From NCBI GenBank assembly GCA_934293375.1, contig CAKQYS010000004.1:62001-126000 (forward strand): a stretch of 64,000 bases of DNA, in the 5' to 3' direction. Positions 33,749 through 43,245 of the stretch are shown here, piece after piece. Below the pieces are notes generated by a model, which saw nothing but the letters and a program-made list of their open reading frames with translations, searched no databases and had not been told where the DNA came from. This stretch comes from an uncultured Lachnospiraceae bacterium. Lineage in GTDB: Bacteria > Bacillota > Clostridia > Lachnospirales > Lachnospiraceae. Both the position numbers and the translations under genes were made by a program. The first letter of the stretch is position 1. Every line of letters begins with the position of its first letter.

Positions 33749-34513
33749 TTAATCCGTATCTGCAGGATCCAGCTCCAGCATCTTGGAGTAGAATTCTATC
33801 ATCTCATCTATATCACCACAATTGATCATCTTACCATGATCTAATACAATCGCTTTATTACAGATACGCTGTGCCTGCTTCATAGAATGAGACACAAATA
33901 ATACACTGACATCGTCCTGCATCATGCCAAGGATCTTCTTTTCACTCTTACGCTTAAACTTCGCATCTCCTACAGACAACACCTCATCCAAGATCAGAAT
34001 ATCCGGAGCAACCGTCGTTGCAATTGAAAAGCCCAGACGGGAACGCATACCGGATGAATAATTCTGCAATGGAACATCTATAAATTCACCAAGTTCAGAA
34101 AATTCTACAATCTCATCGAATTTACTCTCAATGTATGCCTTGTCCAATCCCAACATGGCCCCGTACAGAAAAATATTTTCTGCACCTGTATACTGTTTCT
34201 CAAATCCTGCACCAAGCTCCAGAAGTGGGACCATTTTCCCATGTCTTATCACCTTGCCCTCTGTAGGTTTAAACACGCCGGCAATTACCTTTAAAAGCGT
34301 ACTTTTTCCTGCACCGTTTGTACCCAGCAATGCAATACGGTCACCCTTATTCAGCTGAAATGAAATATTCTGTAAAGCCCAGAATTCATTGAACTGCAGC
34401 TGTTTTTTTAACATCTTGATCACATATTCTTTTAGATCTTCTGTCTTTTCTTTGCTGAGATTAAACCGCATACTGACATTTTGAACATCTAATACAACCT
34501 TTTTCTTACTCAT
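33749..34513 (-). CDS. ABC exporter ATPase for a surface polysaccharide (Wzt/TagH-like)
   Basis: This 254-residue ATPase has Walker A GTNGAGKST (64-72), a Q-loop-like LLELGAGFEKQYTGAENIFLYG segment characteristic of polysaccharide/teichoic acid exporters, signature YSSGMRSRL (about 157) and Walker B ILDEVLSVGDAKF. It has no C-terminal carbohydrate-binding extension, so the substrate is probably exported without capping recognition. It works with the permease gene immediately upstream to flip a lipid-linked polymer. Confidence 0.93.
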   Translation of the reverse strand: MSKKKVVLDVQNVSMRFNLSKEKTEDLKEYVIKMLKKQLQFNEFWALQNISFQLNKGDRIALLGTNGAGKSTLLKVIAGVFKPTEGKVIRHGKMVPLLELGAGFEKQYTGAENIFLYGAMLGLDKAYIESKFDEIVEFSELGEFIDVPLQNYSSGMRSRLGFSIATTVAPDILILDEVLSVGDAKFKRKSEKKILGMMQDDVSVLFVSHSMKQAQRICNKAIVLDHGKMINCGDIDEMIEFYSKMLELDPADTD

Positions 34514-34551
34514 ATACTCTCCTGTCCGTCCTATGTATGAGTCCTGATCCT

Positions 34552-35328
34552 CTATACATGTAAAATGAACTTATCCTGATTCTTCTTAAAGATCCATAAT
34601 CCAAATATTAAACTGGCAACAGCAAACACGCTTGCATATATCAGATATTTTATATTCATCGGCTCTGCAAATACGGTGCTTCTAAAGCATTCGATCACAC
34701 AGAACAACGGATTCAGCTTCAAAAGCCATCCCTGTGACTCTGACAACAGGCTCTTTGGATAATAGAATATTGCACAGGTATACATCACAAGCATCAAAGC
34801 AACCGACCAGATATATTCCAGATCTCTGAAAAACACGCCGATTGTTGCCACGATCATCCCTACACCATATGTCAACACAAGTAGAATGGTCAACGGGATC
34901 AATCCCAATAATGTATGCCATGTAGGCCATACACCAAGCACTAAGGATACTACTAATAATACCGGGAGTGATAATGCAAAAATAATGAAATTCACAAGCA
35001 CGCCCGACATTGGATACAAATACTTCGGTACATATATTTTTTTGATCATCGCTGCATTTTTCCGTATAGATGTCAGACAAGTCTTCGTCGCTGTACTAAA
35101 GAATGAATAAAGCAGCCGTCCTGACAATACATAGACAGGGAATGTCTTGTTACCTTTTCCCAAAAGTCGTCCAAACACAAGTGTCAATACGATCATCGTC
35201 ATCAATGGCTCTAACAGCGACCACAAAATTCCTAAATAGGAACGTCGATACTTTAGCTTGATTCCTTTCTTCACAAGCTCCTGCAACAAAAATGAGTAGC
35301 GTTTAAAGTTCTTCAACTGTTCTTTCAT
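34552..35328 (-). CDS. ABC exporter permease for a surface polysaccharide (Wzm/TagG-like)
   Basis: This 258-residue, six-helix ABC-2 permease begins with the amphipathic KNFKRYSFLLQELVKKGIKLKYRRSYLGILWSLLEPL that typifies polysaccharide exporters. FFRDLEYIW and NPLFCVIECFR are further family marks. It pairs with the ATPase gene 38 bases downstream. Together they should export an undecaprenyl-linked wall polymer started by the sugar transferase of the same cluster. Confidence 0.94.
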   Translation of the reverse strand: MKEQLKNFKRYSFLLQELVKKGIKLKYRRSYLGILWSLLEPLMTMIVLTLVFGRLLGKGNKTFPVYVLSGRLLYSFFSTATKTCLTSIRKNAAMIKKIYVPKYLYPMSGVLVNFIIFALSLPVLLVVSLVLGVWPTWHTLLGLIPLTILLVLTYGVGMIVATIGVFFRDLEYIWSVALMLVMYTCAIFYYPKSLLSESQGWLLKLNPLFCVIECFRSTVFAEPMNIKYLIYASVFAVASLIFGLWIFKKNQDKFILHV

Positions 35329-35346
35329 AACATAATTCTCCTGTAT

Positions 35347-36114
35347 CTATCGATGCTTTCCTGCTCTGCCATAATATTTTAATATGCCATGCACCGCATA
35401 ACTGACAAAGCAGATAAATGAATGTGGAATGGATAATCCTGCATAACGGTAAACCTTAAATGTCATCCACGCAGACTTCCATTTATTTCGTGATTTGGAT
35501 CCTTCGCTCAATCGATATTGCAGCAAGGGTTCATTAATGCCAAGCACCCATCCATATTCACGGGCAATCTTTAACCATGTAATATAATCCTCATGGCTGT
35601 CATCATGTTCCATCGGATAGTGCAGCATAACATCCCTTCTGACCACAACCGATGATGTTGACACACTATTATGTTTCAACAGTTCATGGTATGTAATCCT
35701 GGTCTTCACAGGAATCGTCCTCCCACTAAAGCTCCCATCCGGACGCATCAGATCCCTTGCAGTTGTAGACATCACCGCCTGCTGTCTCTCCATTTCAGAG
35801 ATCTGTTTGGTAAGCTTGCCCTTGCTCCACCAGTCATCTGCATCCAGAAACGCGATATATTCACCCTTTGCATTGGCTACGCCATAGTTTCTGCTTCTTG
35901 CCACACCAAGATTCTCTTCATTTCTGATCCATCTGACACGGCCATCTGCAGCATATCCTGCCAGCACCTCCGGCAATGAATCTGTAGACTGGTCATCTAT
36001 CACCAGCACTTCTATACTGATCTGCTGTCCGAGGGCAGAATCAATCGCCTGCTTAATATAGGCGGCTCCGTTATATACCGGCATCACCACTGACACCTTA
36101 ATCTGCTCTGACAT
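35347..36114 (-). CDS. GT2 glycosyltransferase
   Basis: From the ATG at 36114 (GAGG 8 bases upstream) this is a 255-residue family 2 enzyme. It begins with KVSVVMPVYNGAAYIKQAI, then VLVIDDQSTDS, GVARSRNYGVANAKGEYIAFLDADDWW (DxD) and the acceptor-side EDYITWLKIAREYG. No membrane helix is present. It lies between the initiating transferase and the exporter, so it should extend the repeating unit of the exported polymer. The sugar it adds cannot be told from sequence. Confidence 0.9.
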   Translation of the reverse strand: MSEQIKVSVVMPVYNGAAYIKQAIDSALGQQISIEVLVIDDQSTDSLPEVLAGYAADGRVRWIRNEENLGVARSRNYGVANAKGEYIAFLDADDWWSKGKLTKQISEMERQQAVMSTTARDLMRPDGSFSGRTIPVKTRITYHELLKHNSVSTSSVVVRRDVMLHYPMEHDDSHEDYITWLKIAREYGWVLGINEPLLQYRLSEGSKSRNKWKSAWMTFKVYRYAGLSIPHSFICFVSYAVHGILKYYGRAGKHR

Positions 36115-36127
36115 ATCTATATCCTCA

Positions 36128-37480
36128 TTATTTTTGTGCCGTCGTCTGATTGGCATCCACACCTTCTGTATTATCCTTCTGGAAAATAATCTTAAATGTC
36201 ATCAGAATCAACTTCAAATCCAAGAAAACAGTATAATTCTCCAAATACAAAAGGTCAAGCTTCAATTTATCGTATGGGGTTGTATTATATTTACCATACA
36301 CCTGTGCATAGCCGGTCAGTCCCGCCTTCATTGCCAGACGATACTCAAATTCAGGAATACTCTCCTCATACTGTGCTGCAATCTCAGGTCGTTCCGGGCG
36401 AGGTCCCACGATTGACATGTCTCCCCGGATAATATTAATTAACTGTGGCAATTCGTCCAAGTGTGTCTTACGCAAAAATCTGCCAACCGGTGTGATCCGG
36501 TCATCATCCTTCATGGCCAGACGGGCTCCATTCTTTTCTGAGTCTGTACACATACTTCTGAACTTGTAGATCATAAACTTTCTGCCACCTAATGTCAACC
36601 TTTCCTGCTTATAAAATACAGGGCCTTTGTCATAGCTGTATATCAGGATCGCTACCACAAGGAAAAAAGGTAGTGTGATCAGCAGCATGATACCTGATAT
36701 CAACAGATCCGTGATTCTCTTGAAAAACCGCTGCTGGAAATTCAATCCGCTGTTTCTGGCAAGCAACAGCGGCGTATCAAACAGATGAATCGTATCTGTT
36801 CCATTCAGAATAATATCCGATATCTTTGGTGTCACATACACACGGATCGAATGCTTAAAGCAATGTTTCAGAATAATGTTACGCTGTTCTGCCGGAAGAT
36901 CATATAAGATAACGGATTCATATCTGACAATCACTTCCTTTACTTTCTCGATTCCCTCTGAAATATTAATGGAGGCCTGAATATTATATTTATCATGTCG
37001 CCGCTCCATTTTTTCCAGCATATCTTCATAATCATACTGTCCATACACCACGATCATCTGATGTGGCGGGTAGATCTTTCTATACATTGCACTGGATACC
37101 CATACCCATACAAATCCCAGTACAATCTGTACTGCAGTCATCGCCAGGACAGGCTTAGCATCCATGAACCAGCGGTTGATCAAGGCCAGCTCAAACACTG
37201 TTACCACATTGGTAAAGCAAATAGACAAAACCTGTGAAAATGCCACATCAATCATTTGCAGATAACCGACCTTCAATGCACCAAACACCTGGGCAAACAA
37301 CAAAAAGATAACCACATAAACCAAAATCATTACATAATTACCACGTTCCCAGAATGGATTATCGATCACCTTTGCATAATAACGAAACCACACATAGGCA
37401 AACACTGCACCATGCATTACAATATTGAAACAGCTTACAAGAAACATTATTAACTTTTTGTATTGATTGTAATCTTTCAT
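36128..37480 (-). CDS. Initiating undecaprenyl-phosphate sugar phosphotransferase
   Basis: This 450-residue polyprenyl glycosylphosphotransferase (WbaP/CpsE type) starts polymer synthesis. About four N-terminal membrane helices (15-130) precede a CoA-binding-like central domain. A re-entrant helix and the bacterial sugar transferase domain follow (about 255-445), with KRITDLLISGI, the KFRSMCTDSEK, RKTHLDELPQLINIIRGDMSIVGPRPE motifs and YAQVYGKYN. It sits first in the GT/ABC cluster and 13 bases before the GT2 gene. It probably transfers galactose- or glucose-phosphate to undecaprenyl phosphate. Confidence 0.95.
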   Translation of the reverse strand: MKDYNQYKKLIMFLVSCFNIVMHGAVFAYVWFRYYAKVIDNPFWERGNYVMILVYVVIFLLFAQVFGALKVGYLQMIDVAFSQVLSICFTNVVTVFELALINRWFMDAKPVLAMTAVQIVLGFVWVWVSSAMYRKIYPPHQMIVVYGQYDYEDMLEKMERRHDKYNIQASINISEGIEKVKEVIVRYESVILYDLPAEQRNIILKHCFKHSIRVYVTPKISDIILNGTDTIHLFDTPLLLARNSGLNFQQRFFKRITDLLISGIMLLITLPFFLVVAILIYSYDKGPVFYKQERLTLGGRKFMIYKFRSMCTDSEKNGARLAMKDDDRITPVGRFLRKTHLDELPQLINIIRGDMSIVGPRPERPEIAAQYEESIPEFEYRLAMKAGLTGYAQVYGKYNTTPYDKLKLDLLYLENYTVFLDLKLILMTFKIIFQKDNTEGVDANQTTAQK

Positions 37481-37490
37481 ATCTTCACAC

Positions 37491-38207
37491 CTACATATTC
37501 CTTAGTGTACCACCACATGCCACGATCGCACTCCGAGCGAGAACATCCAGTGCATCTATAAAAAATGTATCTGTCAGCACATAATTCTCCTTGAACACCG
37601 ACAACTCTGTACATGCCAGACACACGGCATCACACCCTGCCGCACGCAGTTCATCTACAACTGCTTCAAAATCCGAAAGGCTTCCCTTGTCACCTTTCTT
37701 GATCTGATCATAAATAATACGCATTACAACATCCTGCATCGGTTGCGAAGGATATACAGCCTCAAGTCCCATCTGCCTAAGCATTTTCCCATACAGATCT
37801 GATTTCAGGGTCCCGTTTGTACCCATAATTCCAACCTTTTTATGCCCCGTCTGCTGTGCATATTTTGCTGTCTCCATGATCATATTGATAAACCCATGAT
37901 TCGTTTCTTTTACGATATGTTCCGCAAAGAAATGGCATGTATTGCAGGGGATCGCAATATATTCACATCCCATTTGCATCAGCATATCAATATCTTGTCT
38001 TAAGATTTCCCACAACTCATCCTGTCGTCCGGACAAAATATACTCTGTCCGGTCAGGCAGTGATGCATGATTATATATCAGCATGTCTAAATGTTCACGA
38101 TCATTTTCGACCTTTGTCTGATCAATGATACGTTTAAAGAACACCTCTGTTGCTTCAGACCCCATACCTCCTAAAATACCAAGCTTCTTCTTGGTCTGCA
38201 TACACAA
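37491..38207 (-). CDS. Aspartate/glutamate racemase family protein
   Basis: This 238-residue cofactor-free racemase has the catalytic cysteines in IPCNTCH (about residue 85) and LACTELS (about 198), with the family start KLGILGGMGSEATEVFF. The GGMGS and CNTCH patterns fit aspartate racemase (RacD-type) better than MurI. It lies 10 bases upstream of the sugar transferase in the same direction, so it may provide a D-amino acid to decorate the exported polymer or peptidoglycan. That link is inferred from position only. Confidence 0.88.
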   Translation of the reverse strand: MCMQTKKKLGILGGMGSEATEVFFKRIIDQTKVENDREHLDMLIYNHASLPDRTEYILSGRQDELWEILRQDIDMLMQMGCEYIAIPCNTCHFFAEHIVKETNHGFINMIMETAKYAQQTGHKKVGIMGTNGTLKSDLYGKMLRQMGLEAVYPSQPMQDVVMRIIYDQIKKGDKGSLSDFEAVVDELRAAGCDAVCLACTELSVFKENYVLTDTFFIDALDVLARSAIVACGGTLRNM

Positions 38208-38228
38208 TGCGCCTCCTTATGTTACGGT

Positions 38229-39998
38229 CTATGATAATGTATCATTATCGTCATCAATATGAATGATCGGCATCGGTGCAGTATCCCTTGTCACCTGATC
38301 CGAATCTTTCTTCTCTGATTCGCTTTCCTCATCCAAAGCCAGCTTTGCCACAACTTTCGCAGCCTGCTCTTCCAGCTTTTGTTCATCTGTTTTTTCCGTC
38401 GGTGCCATCACAACCTTTCGATCCGGCTGTACATTCTGCTCCTGCTCGTCCTGCTGCTCCTGCTTCTCGGTATCCGGAATCCTATCTTCCTCTGATACAG
38501 TATCTGCTGTCAAAAGCTTCTTTAACCGTGCATTCTTTACAAGCGCAACACAAAATGCGATCAACAGGATCAGCAATACGATCAGAGAGCCACCTACCAA
38601 CAAACTCAGCTTATCAAAGGATACCCTTCCATAAAGAGGGTTCTTTGAATTCCATACTTCGGCTGTTTCCTGTGTTACAGCATTTTCATTTTCCGGATCC
38701 GGTATATACCGCACGAAACCATTTTCTATAGTGTCATAGTAATAGAGTCCCTCTTCTCCCGTCAATTTTCTTGCATATACAAGAATGATTTCTGAATTCG
38801 TCTCATTCATATAACCCGGTATCATCATACCATTCAGATCCAGCTCCACACTCCTAAAATCATCCGGGATCACTACCGTATCCGGAGCCTCCATAATGAA
38901 CAATCTATTTGCTGCTGTCTGCAGATCACAATATGTCAGGAATCCACCTGTAGTTTCATCATATAAAAACCATGCAGTGTCCCCCTCCGGTGTCAAAAGA
39001 CACACCAGAACAACTGCCCCGTCCGGTCCTGCAAATGCCATAATCTGCTGTCCCTGATAGGTAGAAACCGTCTGTTCAAACCCCTCCGGTATATCAAGAT
39101 TCTCTGCAGAATCTGCAAATGTATATGTGAAACCATTGATCAGCACCGAAATACCCGACTGCTGTTCCTGTGTTGTCATCTCCTGTGTTGTTTCTGTCTC
39201 TGATGTAGAGGCTGCCTCACTGCCGGTCTCTGTCTGTTCCGTAGCTGTAGTACCTTTTTCGGTTGATGTATCCTCCGCTGACGAAGCCGCTGCTCTGGTA
39301 CATATGATCACATATGTCTTCTTGTCGCCCGACTCCGCTGTCACTGTCACCTTAACCGTATTCTGTCCAGCCTTAAGCTTTTTATTACCGGATACGGATA
39401 CCTTGGACTTGGCATCTTTGGCAGAAGCACTGACGACCAACTGGCTGACATCTGCACCCACACTGACTGCATATTTTGTCGTGCCGGCATCAAATGCCGG
39501 AGATAATGTTCCCGGTGATACGGTCAGAGCTGACAAGCTGTTATCCTTAGAAGCTGTAGCAGATGCCCCTACGGATACCTTTGCACTGGCATGTGTAATG
39601 TTTAAGGATGCCTCATCCCACGAATACACCTCTCCGCCAGTCGTTGCAATACCGGTACTTCCACTGCCAACTGCCTTGAATTTCAGACTTGCCTTTAATG
39701 ACTTGGCAGACCCATCACCATATCCCGCAATATTGACAGTGCCGGATCCACCACTGCCGGCACCACCCGTATATTCAATCACACTGCTGTCATATGTCAC
39801 TGCCATCGAATAGGAACCGATCGCATCACTGCATTTTACAGATACAGTTACGGTCAGACTGTCGCCCTCCTTCAACGATGATGCCGAAAGTGCAATGCTG
39901 ACCTTTGCATCCGCAGCATATACAGATACTGCAGGAAAATATCCCGCCAGCATACATAACACGATCCCGACTGCACACAATCTTTTCCATATCTTCAT
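38229..39998 (-). CDS. Membrane-anchored cohesin-domain protein
   Basis: This 589-residue protein has a signal peptide (1-28) and a cohesin domain (about 30-145) with the VSIALSASSLKEGDSLTVTVSV start and a DSSVIEYTGG region. A cadherin-like beta-sandwich (about 152-235; LSALTVSPGTLSPAFDAGTTKYAVSV) and a Thr/Glu/Ser-rich linker follow. A further beta-rich module (about 285-440), one membrane helix (about 462-488) and a charged cytoplasmic tail of about 100 residues complete it. The outward cohesin should bind a dockerin. The neighbouring upstream gene carries exactly one, 28 bases away. The internal tail suggests a possible signalling or anchoring role inside. Confidence 0.9.
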   Translation of the reverse strand: MKIWKRLCAVGIVLCMLAGYFPAVSVYAADAKVSIALSASSLKEGDSLTVTVSVKCSDAIGSYSMAVTYDSSVIEYTGGAGSGGSGTVNIAGYGDGSAKSLKASLKFKAVGSGSTGIATTGGEVYSWDEASLNITHASAKVSVGASATASKDNSLSALTVSPGTLSPAFDAGTTKYAVSVGADVSQLVVSASAKDAKSKVSVSGNKKLKAGQNTVKVTVTAESGDKKTYVIICTRAAASSAEDTSTEKGTTATEQTETGSEAASTSETETTQEMTTQEQQSGISVLINGFTYTFADSAENLDIPEGFEQTVSTYQGQQIMAFAGPDGAVVLVCLLTPEGDTAWFLYDETTGGFLTYCDLQTAANRLFIMEAPDTVVIPDDFRSVELDLNGMMIPGYMNETNSEIILVYARKLTGEEGLYYYDTIENGFVRYIPDPENENAVTQETAEVWNSKNPLYGRVSFDKLSLLVGGSLIVLLILLIAFCVALVKNARLKKLLTADTVSEEDRIPDTEKQEQQDEQEQNVQPDRKVVMAPTEKTDEQKLEEQAAKVVAKLALDEESESEKKDSDQVTRDTAPMPIIHIDDDNDTLS

Positions 39999-40026
39999 GT
40001 CTTATCCTCCTGATTCATTCGACGCC

Positions 40027-42093
40027 TCACTGTGTAATCTTTGCAGCCCCGATAATATGCTTCTGAATCTTTAACAGATCCAATGCCGACACATCACTTC
40101 CGCTGTGCTTCACATTCGCAGCCTGTAGGAACAATCCTTTCAGTTTACTGCTCTTCAACAGATGTTTTTGCACCTTTAACAGATCCAGTGCCGTAATCTT
40201 TCCATCGCCATTTACATCGCCATATACGATTATCGAATACTGCTTCGCGCTGCCGCCCAAAGAAGTTGTGACAATACTGCCGGTTCCTACAATCCCCGCC
40301 TGTCTAGTCTTTCCATCCGCCTGATACACCACTGCCGTCACACCCTTTTGAACACCAAGTTTTGCAATCAAGGTATTCACATCCGTACCTGCTGCCACTC
40401 CCGTAATCGTATCCGCCATAACATTGTAAGCTCCGCTCAATGTAAGATCCGATGCAGGCTGTGCCGGTGTTACCGGCTGTTGTGCCTCTCCGGTACCTCT
40501 TGCGATCGTCAGGTGGTATGTCCTGATATTACCATTTTGTGCACGCACTGAAATATCAAACTGGTTGATTCCCGGATTCAACTGCAGCACACCTGTTCCC
40601 GTGACCGTTGCTCTGGCATTCACTGCCGATGCCGATACCGTAACTGCACTGACGCCGGCATCTACAACCAGCTGATAATCATTGACCGTATTCACATCAA
40701 ATGTCGGTGTCAGGTTATATCCTGCCACTGACAATGCTTTTAACCAATTGTTAGGATTGCCACTGTCTGCCGGCTTTGCACACCGTGTCTCCGGCATATT
40801 CAGATAAACCGGGATATTAAAAGTAATGGTGCTGTTTTTCATGCCCGCCTTACTATATGCAGATGCAATTTTATATCCTTCTACCGTTGGAGCCTGAATA
40901 TTGGTCTGATATTGATGCTTATAGAGTCCGCTGCTCTGATTTACCACATTAAACTTCTCGAAATACAATGTATTCTGTCCTTTGTTTATATAGCTTGCAC
41001 CAATATATGCCGCACCTCCGACCAACGATTTCTCCGGCGAGGTCCACGGTCTGCCATAACTGCCTGCTGAAGCTGCCCATTTCAGTCCGTTTAAAGCCGC
41101 ACCTCCCGCAGCATTATCAAATGCTCCAATATTATAAAAATTGTAAATACCCGGATATGTCGCATTGGTCCCGCTCGTAGCCGTGCCAATTCTGGTGCCA
41201 ACTTCCTGTTTCACCCTTGAAGCAATATGATATGGACTGACTCCGCTGCCGGCACCGGCATTCATCATGATCTGCGAATAGGTAACTGAACTACCGGTCG
41301 GCACAGCATTTGCCATGAAACTGCCGGCAAGCAGTGCTTCAACGCCTGCTGCACTCTGCCCATTTTGTATATAATTCAAGCTTTCAAATTCAAATATATA
41401 ATTTGCATCCAGACAATTTCTCGGATCCATATAATATGCAATCAAAGCTTTGGATGCGGCATACCAGTTTGATCCATCATAGACAGACCACTGGTCTGTC
41501 GCCCAGTTATATCCAACCTCTGTCGACCGCCAGTTATAATGTGGTGCGGCTGTGGTTCCCTGGACTGTATTCTTAATACTGCCCTGTACATTCTTCTCAT
41601 TTTCAATGACCGTATTCCAATCCAGTCCGGTATGCACTGCAACAAACTGCCAATTGGGATAAGCTGCATGCAGATTCCGCAGATATGCCTTGTAACTCTC
41701 AGGGAATCCCGCCGTCGTCAGCGATGTCTCAAAATCTGCAGAGGATGACGGTGTCGTTCCGCCGGCATCTCCGTTCTGGCCTGCAATACTGATATAACTC
41801 TGGCTCGCATACCCTTCATATGTTGTATTGCCTGACTGATACCGTATCTTATACCATCCGCCCCCTGCATCCTCAACAACCGTAACCTGTGCCCCTATCA
41901 ACAGCTTGCCGGCCACGGTATAGTTTGTCCCGGGACCTGTTCTGACATTTAAGACAGAGGCAGTTACCGTTCCTGTCTGATCTGCACCATGTACCACATA
42001 TGGCATCACACCGAAAAAGAGCGGAACGATCAATATGACTGCTATCCCGATTCCAACGAGTCTTCTCTTGATCTCTTCTGTTATTCTCCCCAT
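40027..42093 (-). CDS. Secreted glucosaminidase with SH3 and dockerin domains
   Basis: This 688-residue wall hydrolase starts at the ATG at 42093 (AGGGA 7 bases upstream). It has a signal/membrane helix (about 12-34), an SH3_3 wall-binding domain (about 45-105; LNVRTGPGTNYTVAGKL) and a GH73-like glucosaminidase region (about 120-400; FPESYKAYLRNLHAAYPNW). A cadherin-like module (about 480-545) and a C-terminal dockerin (about 630-688) follow. The first dockerin repeat DVNGDGKITALDLLKVQKHL has a perfect calcium loop; the second (NVKHSGSDVSALDLLKIQKH) has lost several ligands. It is expected to cut peptidoglycan glycan strands. It is co-directional with the membrane cohesin gene that follows. 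Confidence 0.92.
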   Translation of the reverse strand: MGRITEEIKRRLVGIGIAVILIVPLFFGVMPYVVHGADQTGTVTASVLNVRTGPGTNYTVAGKLLIGAQVTVVEDAGGGWYKIRYQSGNTTYEGYASQSYISIAGQNGDAGGTTPSSSADFETSLTTAGFPESYKAYLRNLHAAYPNWQFVAVHTGLDWNTVIENEKNVQGSIKNTVQGTTAAPHYNWRSTEVGYNWATDQWSVYDGSNWYAASKALIAYYMDPRNCLDANYIFEFESLNYIQNGQSAAGVEALLAGSFMANAVPTGSSVTYSQIMMNAGAGSGVSPYHIASRVKQEVGTRIGTATSGTNATYPGIYNFYNIGAFDNAAGGAALNGLKWAASAGSYGRPWTSPEKSLVGGAAYIGASYINKGQNTLYFEKFNVVNQSSGLYKHQYQTNIQAPTVEGYKIASAYSKAGMKNSTITFNIPVYLNMPETRCAKPADSGNPNNWLKALSVAGYNLTPTFDVNTVNDYQLVVDAGVSAVTVSASAVNARATVTGTGVLQLNPGINQFDISVRAQNGNIRTYHLTIARGTGEAQQPVTPAQPASDLTLSGAYNVMADTITGVAAGTDVNTLIAKLGVQKGVTAVVYQADGKTRQAGIVGTGSIVTTSLGGSAKQYSIIVYGDVNGDGKITALDLLKVQKHLLKSSKLKGLFLQAANVKHSGSDVSALDLLKIQKHIIGAAKITQ

Positions 42094-42162
42094 ATATTCA
42101 TCCCTTCTGCGGATATACAACTGATATCCGGCAAAAATGCACCTAGTTAGACAATTATAATA

Positions 42163-42191
42163 AGAATACCATATTATCCCATAAAGTTCAA
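42163..42191 (-). promoter_or_regulatory. Candidate promoter of the glucosaminidase-cohesin operon
   Basis: On the minus strand TTGAAC (42191-42186) and TATTCT (42168-42163) are 17 bases apart, 70 bases before the start codon. It is back to back with the dgk promoter. Confidence 0.5.
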
Positions 42192-42228
42192 CGAAATTGC
42201 ATTTAGGAAATTCTTAACAAAATTTTAA

Positions 42229-42257
42229 TTGTATTTCTCCTGTTATCCGTATATACT
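42229..42257 (+). promoter_or_regulatory. Promoter of the diacylglycerol kinase-like gene
   Basis: TTGTAT (42229-42234) and TATACT (42252-42257) are spaced by 17 bases. The transcript would have a leader of about 40 bases including an AGGAGG site. Confidence 0.65.
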
Positions 42258-42302
42258 GTGGACATATATAACTCAGGTGGACAACCTGCAGGAGGAATAT
42301 TT

Positions 42303-43211
42303 ATGAAACAACTTCTTTTTATAGTGAATCCGGTCGCCGGACGTACACAGATCAGATCTCATTTATATGATATTGTTGAAATATTTGCAAATTATGATTA
42401 CGAAATCACAATGCATCCTACTCTTGGAGAGCATGATGCCAGAGATACCGTAAGAAAAAAAGGAAACCAATACGATCTGGTAGTCTGTGCCGGTGGAGAC
42501 GGTACCTTAGATCAGACGATCACAGGTATGATGCTCGGTAATATTCAGACGCCGCTCGGATACATCCCATGTGGAACAACGAATGATTTTGCCAAGAGTC
42601 TCGGCATTCCAAAAGATGCGGTAAGGGCTGCAAGACGTGCCGTCAAATATAAACCACATGCCATTGACATCGGTGCATTACACGGCATGGAAGCCGATGA
42701 TGATGCCAATGACTATTTTGTATATATTGCCTCATTTGGCGCATTTACGGATGTCGCATATTCCACGCCACAGGATTTAAAAAACACCTTCGGTCACACA
42801 GCATATCTGATGGAGGCAGTTAAGGCTCTCACCACCTTGAAGTCTTATCATGTCACGATTGAAGCAAATGGCCGGCAGATTACAGGAGATTATATTTTTG
42901 CAATGGTCTGCAACTCGCTTTCAGTCGGCGGATTCCGCGCAATCGGTGCCAGAGATGTGGAATTTGACGATGGTTTATTTGAAGTCGTATTGATCCGCTA
43001 TCCGCAATCACCTCTTGAACTGCAGTCTATCCTGAACTCTATTCTCTTAGACCAGGACAACGAAAAATACATTACAACCTTTAAAACCGACCATATTACA
43101 TTTCATTCAGATGATCCGATCCCTTGGGATCTTGATGGAGAATACGGTGGAGATCATACCGATGTCACCATTGACATTCACAAGAAGGCCATCAACCTGG
43201 TCCGCAAATAA
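42303..43211 (+). CDS. DgkB/YegS-family lipid kinase
   Basis: From the ATG at 42303 (AGGAGG 7 bases upstream) this is a 302-residue diacylglycerol kinase catalytic-domain protein. It shows FIVNPVAGRTQ at the start, the nucleotide motif CAGGDGTLDQTITG (about 63), PCGTTNDFAKSLG, AIDIG and a C-terminal DDGLFEVVLI and PWDLDGEYG. It phosphorylates diacylglycerol released during lipoteichoic acid or wall polymer synthesis, or a related lipid. Single-gene unit with a strong terminator. Confidence 0.93.
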   Translation: MKQLLFIVNPVAGRTQIRSHLYDIVEIFANYDYEITMHPTLGEHDARDTVRKKGNQYDLVVCAGGDGTLDQTITGMMLGNIQTPLGYIPCGTTNDFAKSLGIPKDAVRAARRAVKYKPHAIDIGALHGMEADDDANDYFVYIASFGAFTDVAYSTPQDLKNTFGHTAYLMEAVKALTTLKSYHVTIEANGRQITGDYIFAMVCNSLSVGGFRAIGARDVEFDDGLFEVVLIRYPQSPLELQSILNSILLDQDNEKYITTFKTDHITFHSDDPIPWDLDGEYGGDHTDVTIDIHKKAINLVRK

Positions 43212-43245
43212 ATAAGGTGTGCAGACAAACTGCACACCTTATTTT
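43210..43245. terminator. Bidirectional terminator between dgk and glmM
   Basis: AAATAAGGTGTGCAG pairs perfectly with CTGCACACCTTATTT around an ACAAA loop. Both convergent genes end at its edges. Confidence 0.92.

Noticed and set aside
39127..39813. Plus-strand open frame of 228 codons opposite the cohesin gene
   Set aside because: It is a mirror of a Ser/Ala/Val-rich coding region; the cohesin and cadherin-like domains on the other strand are convincing.
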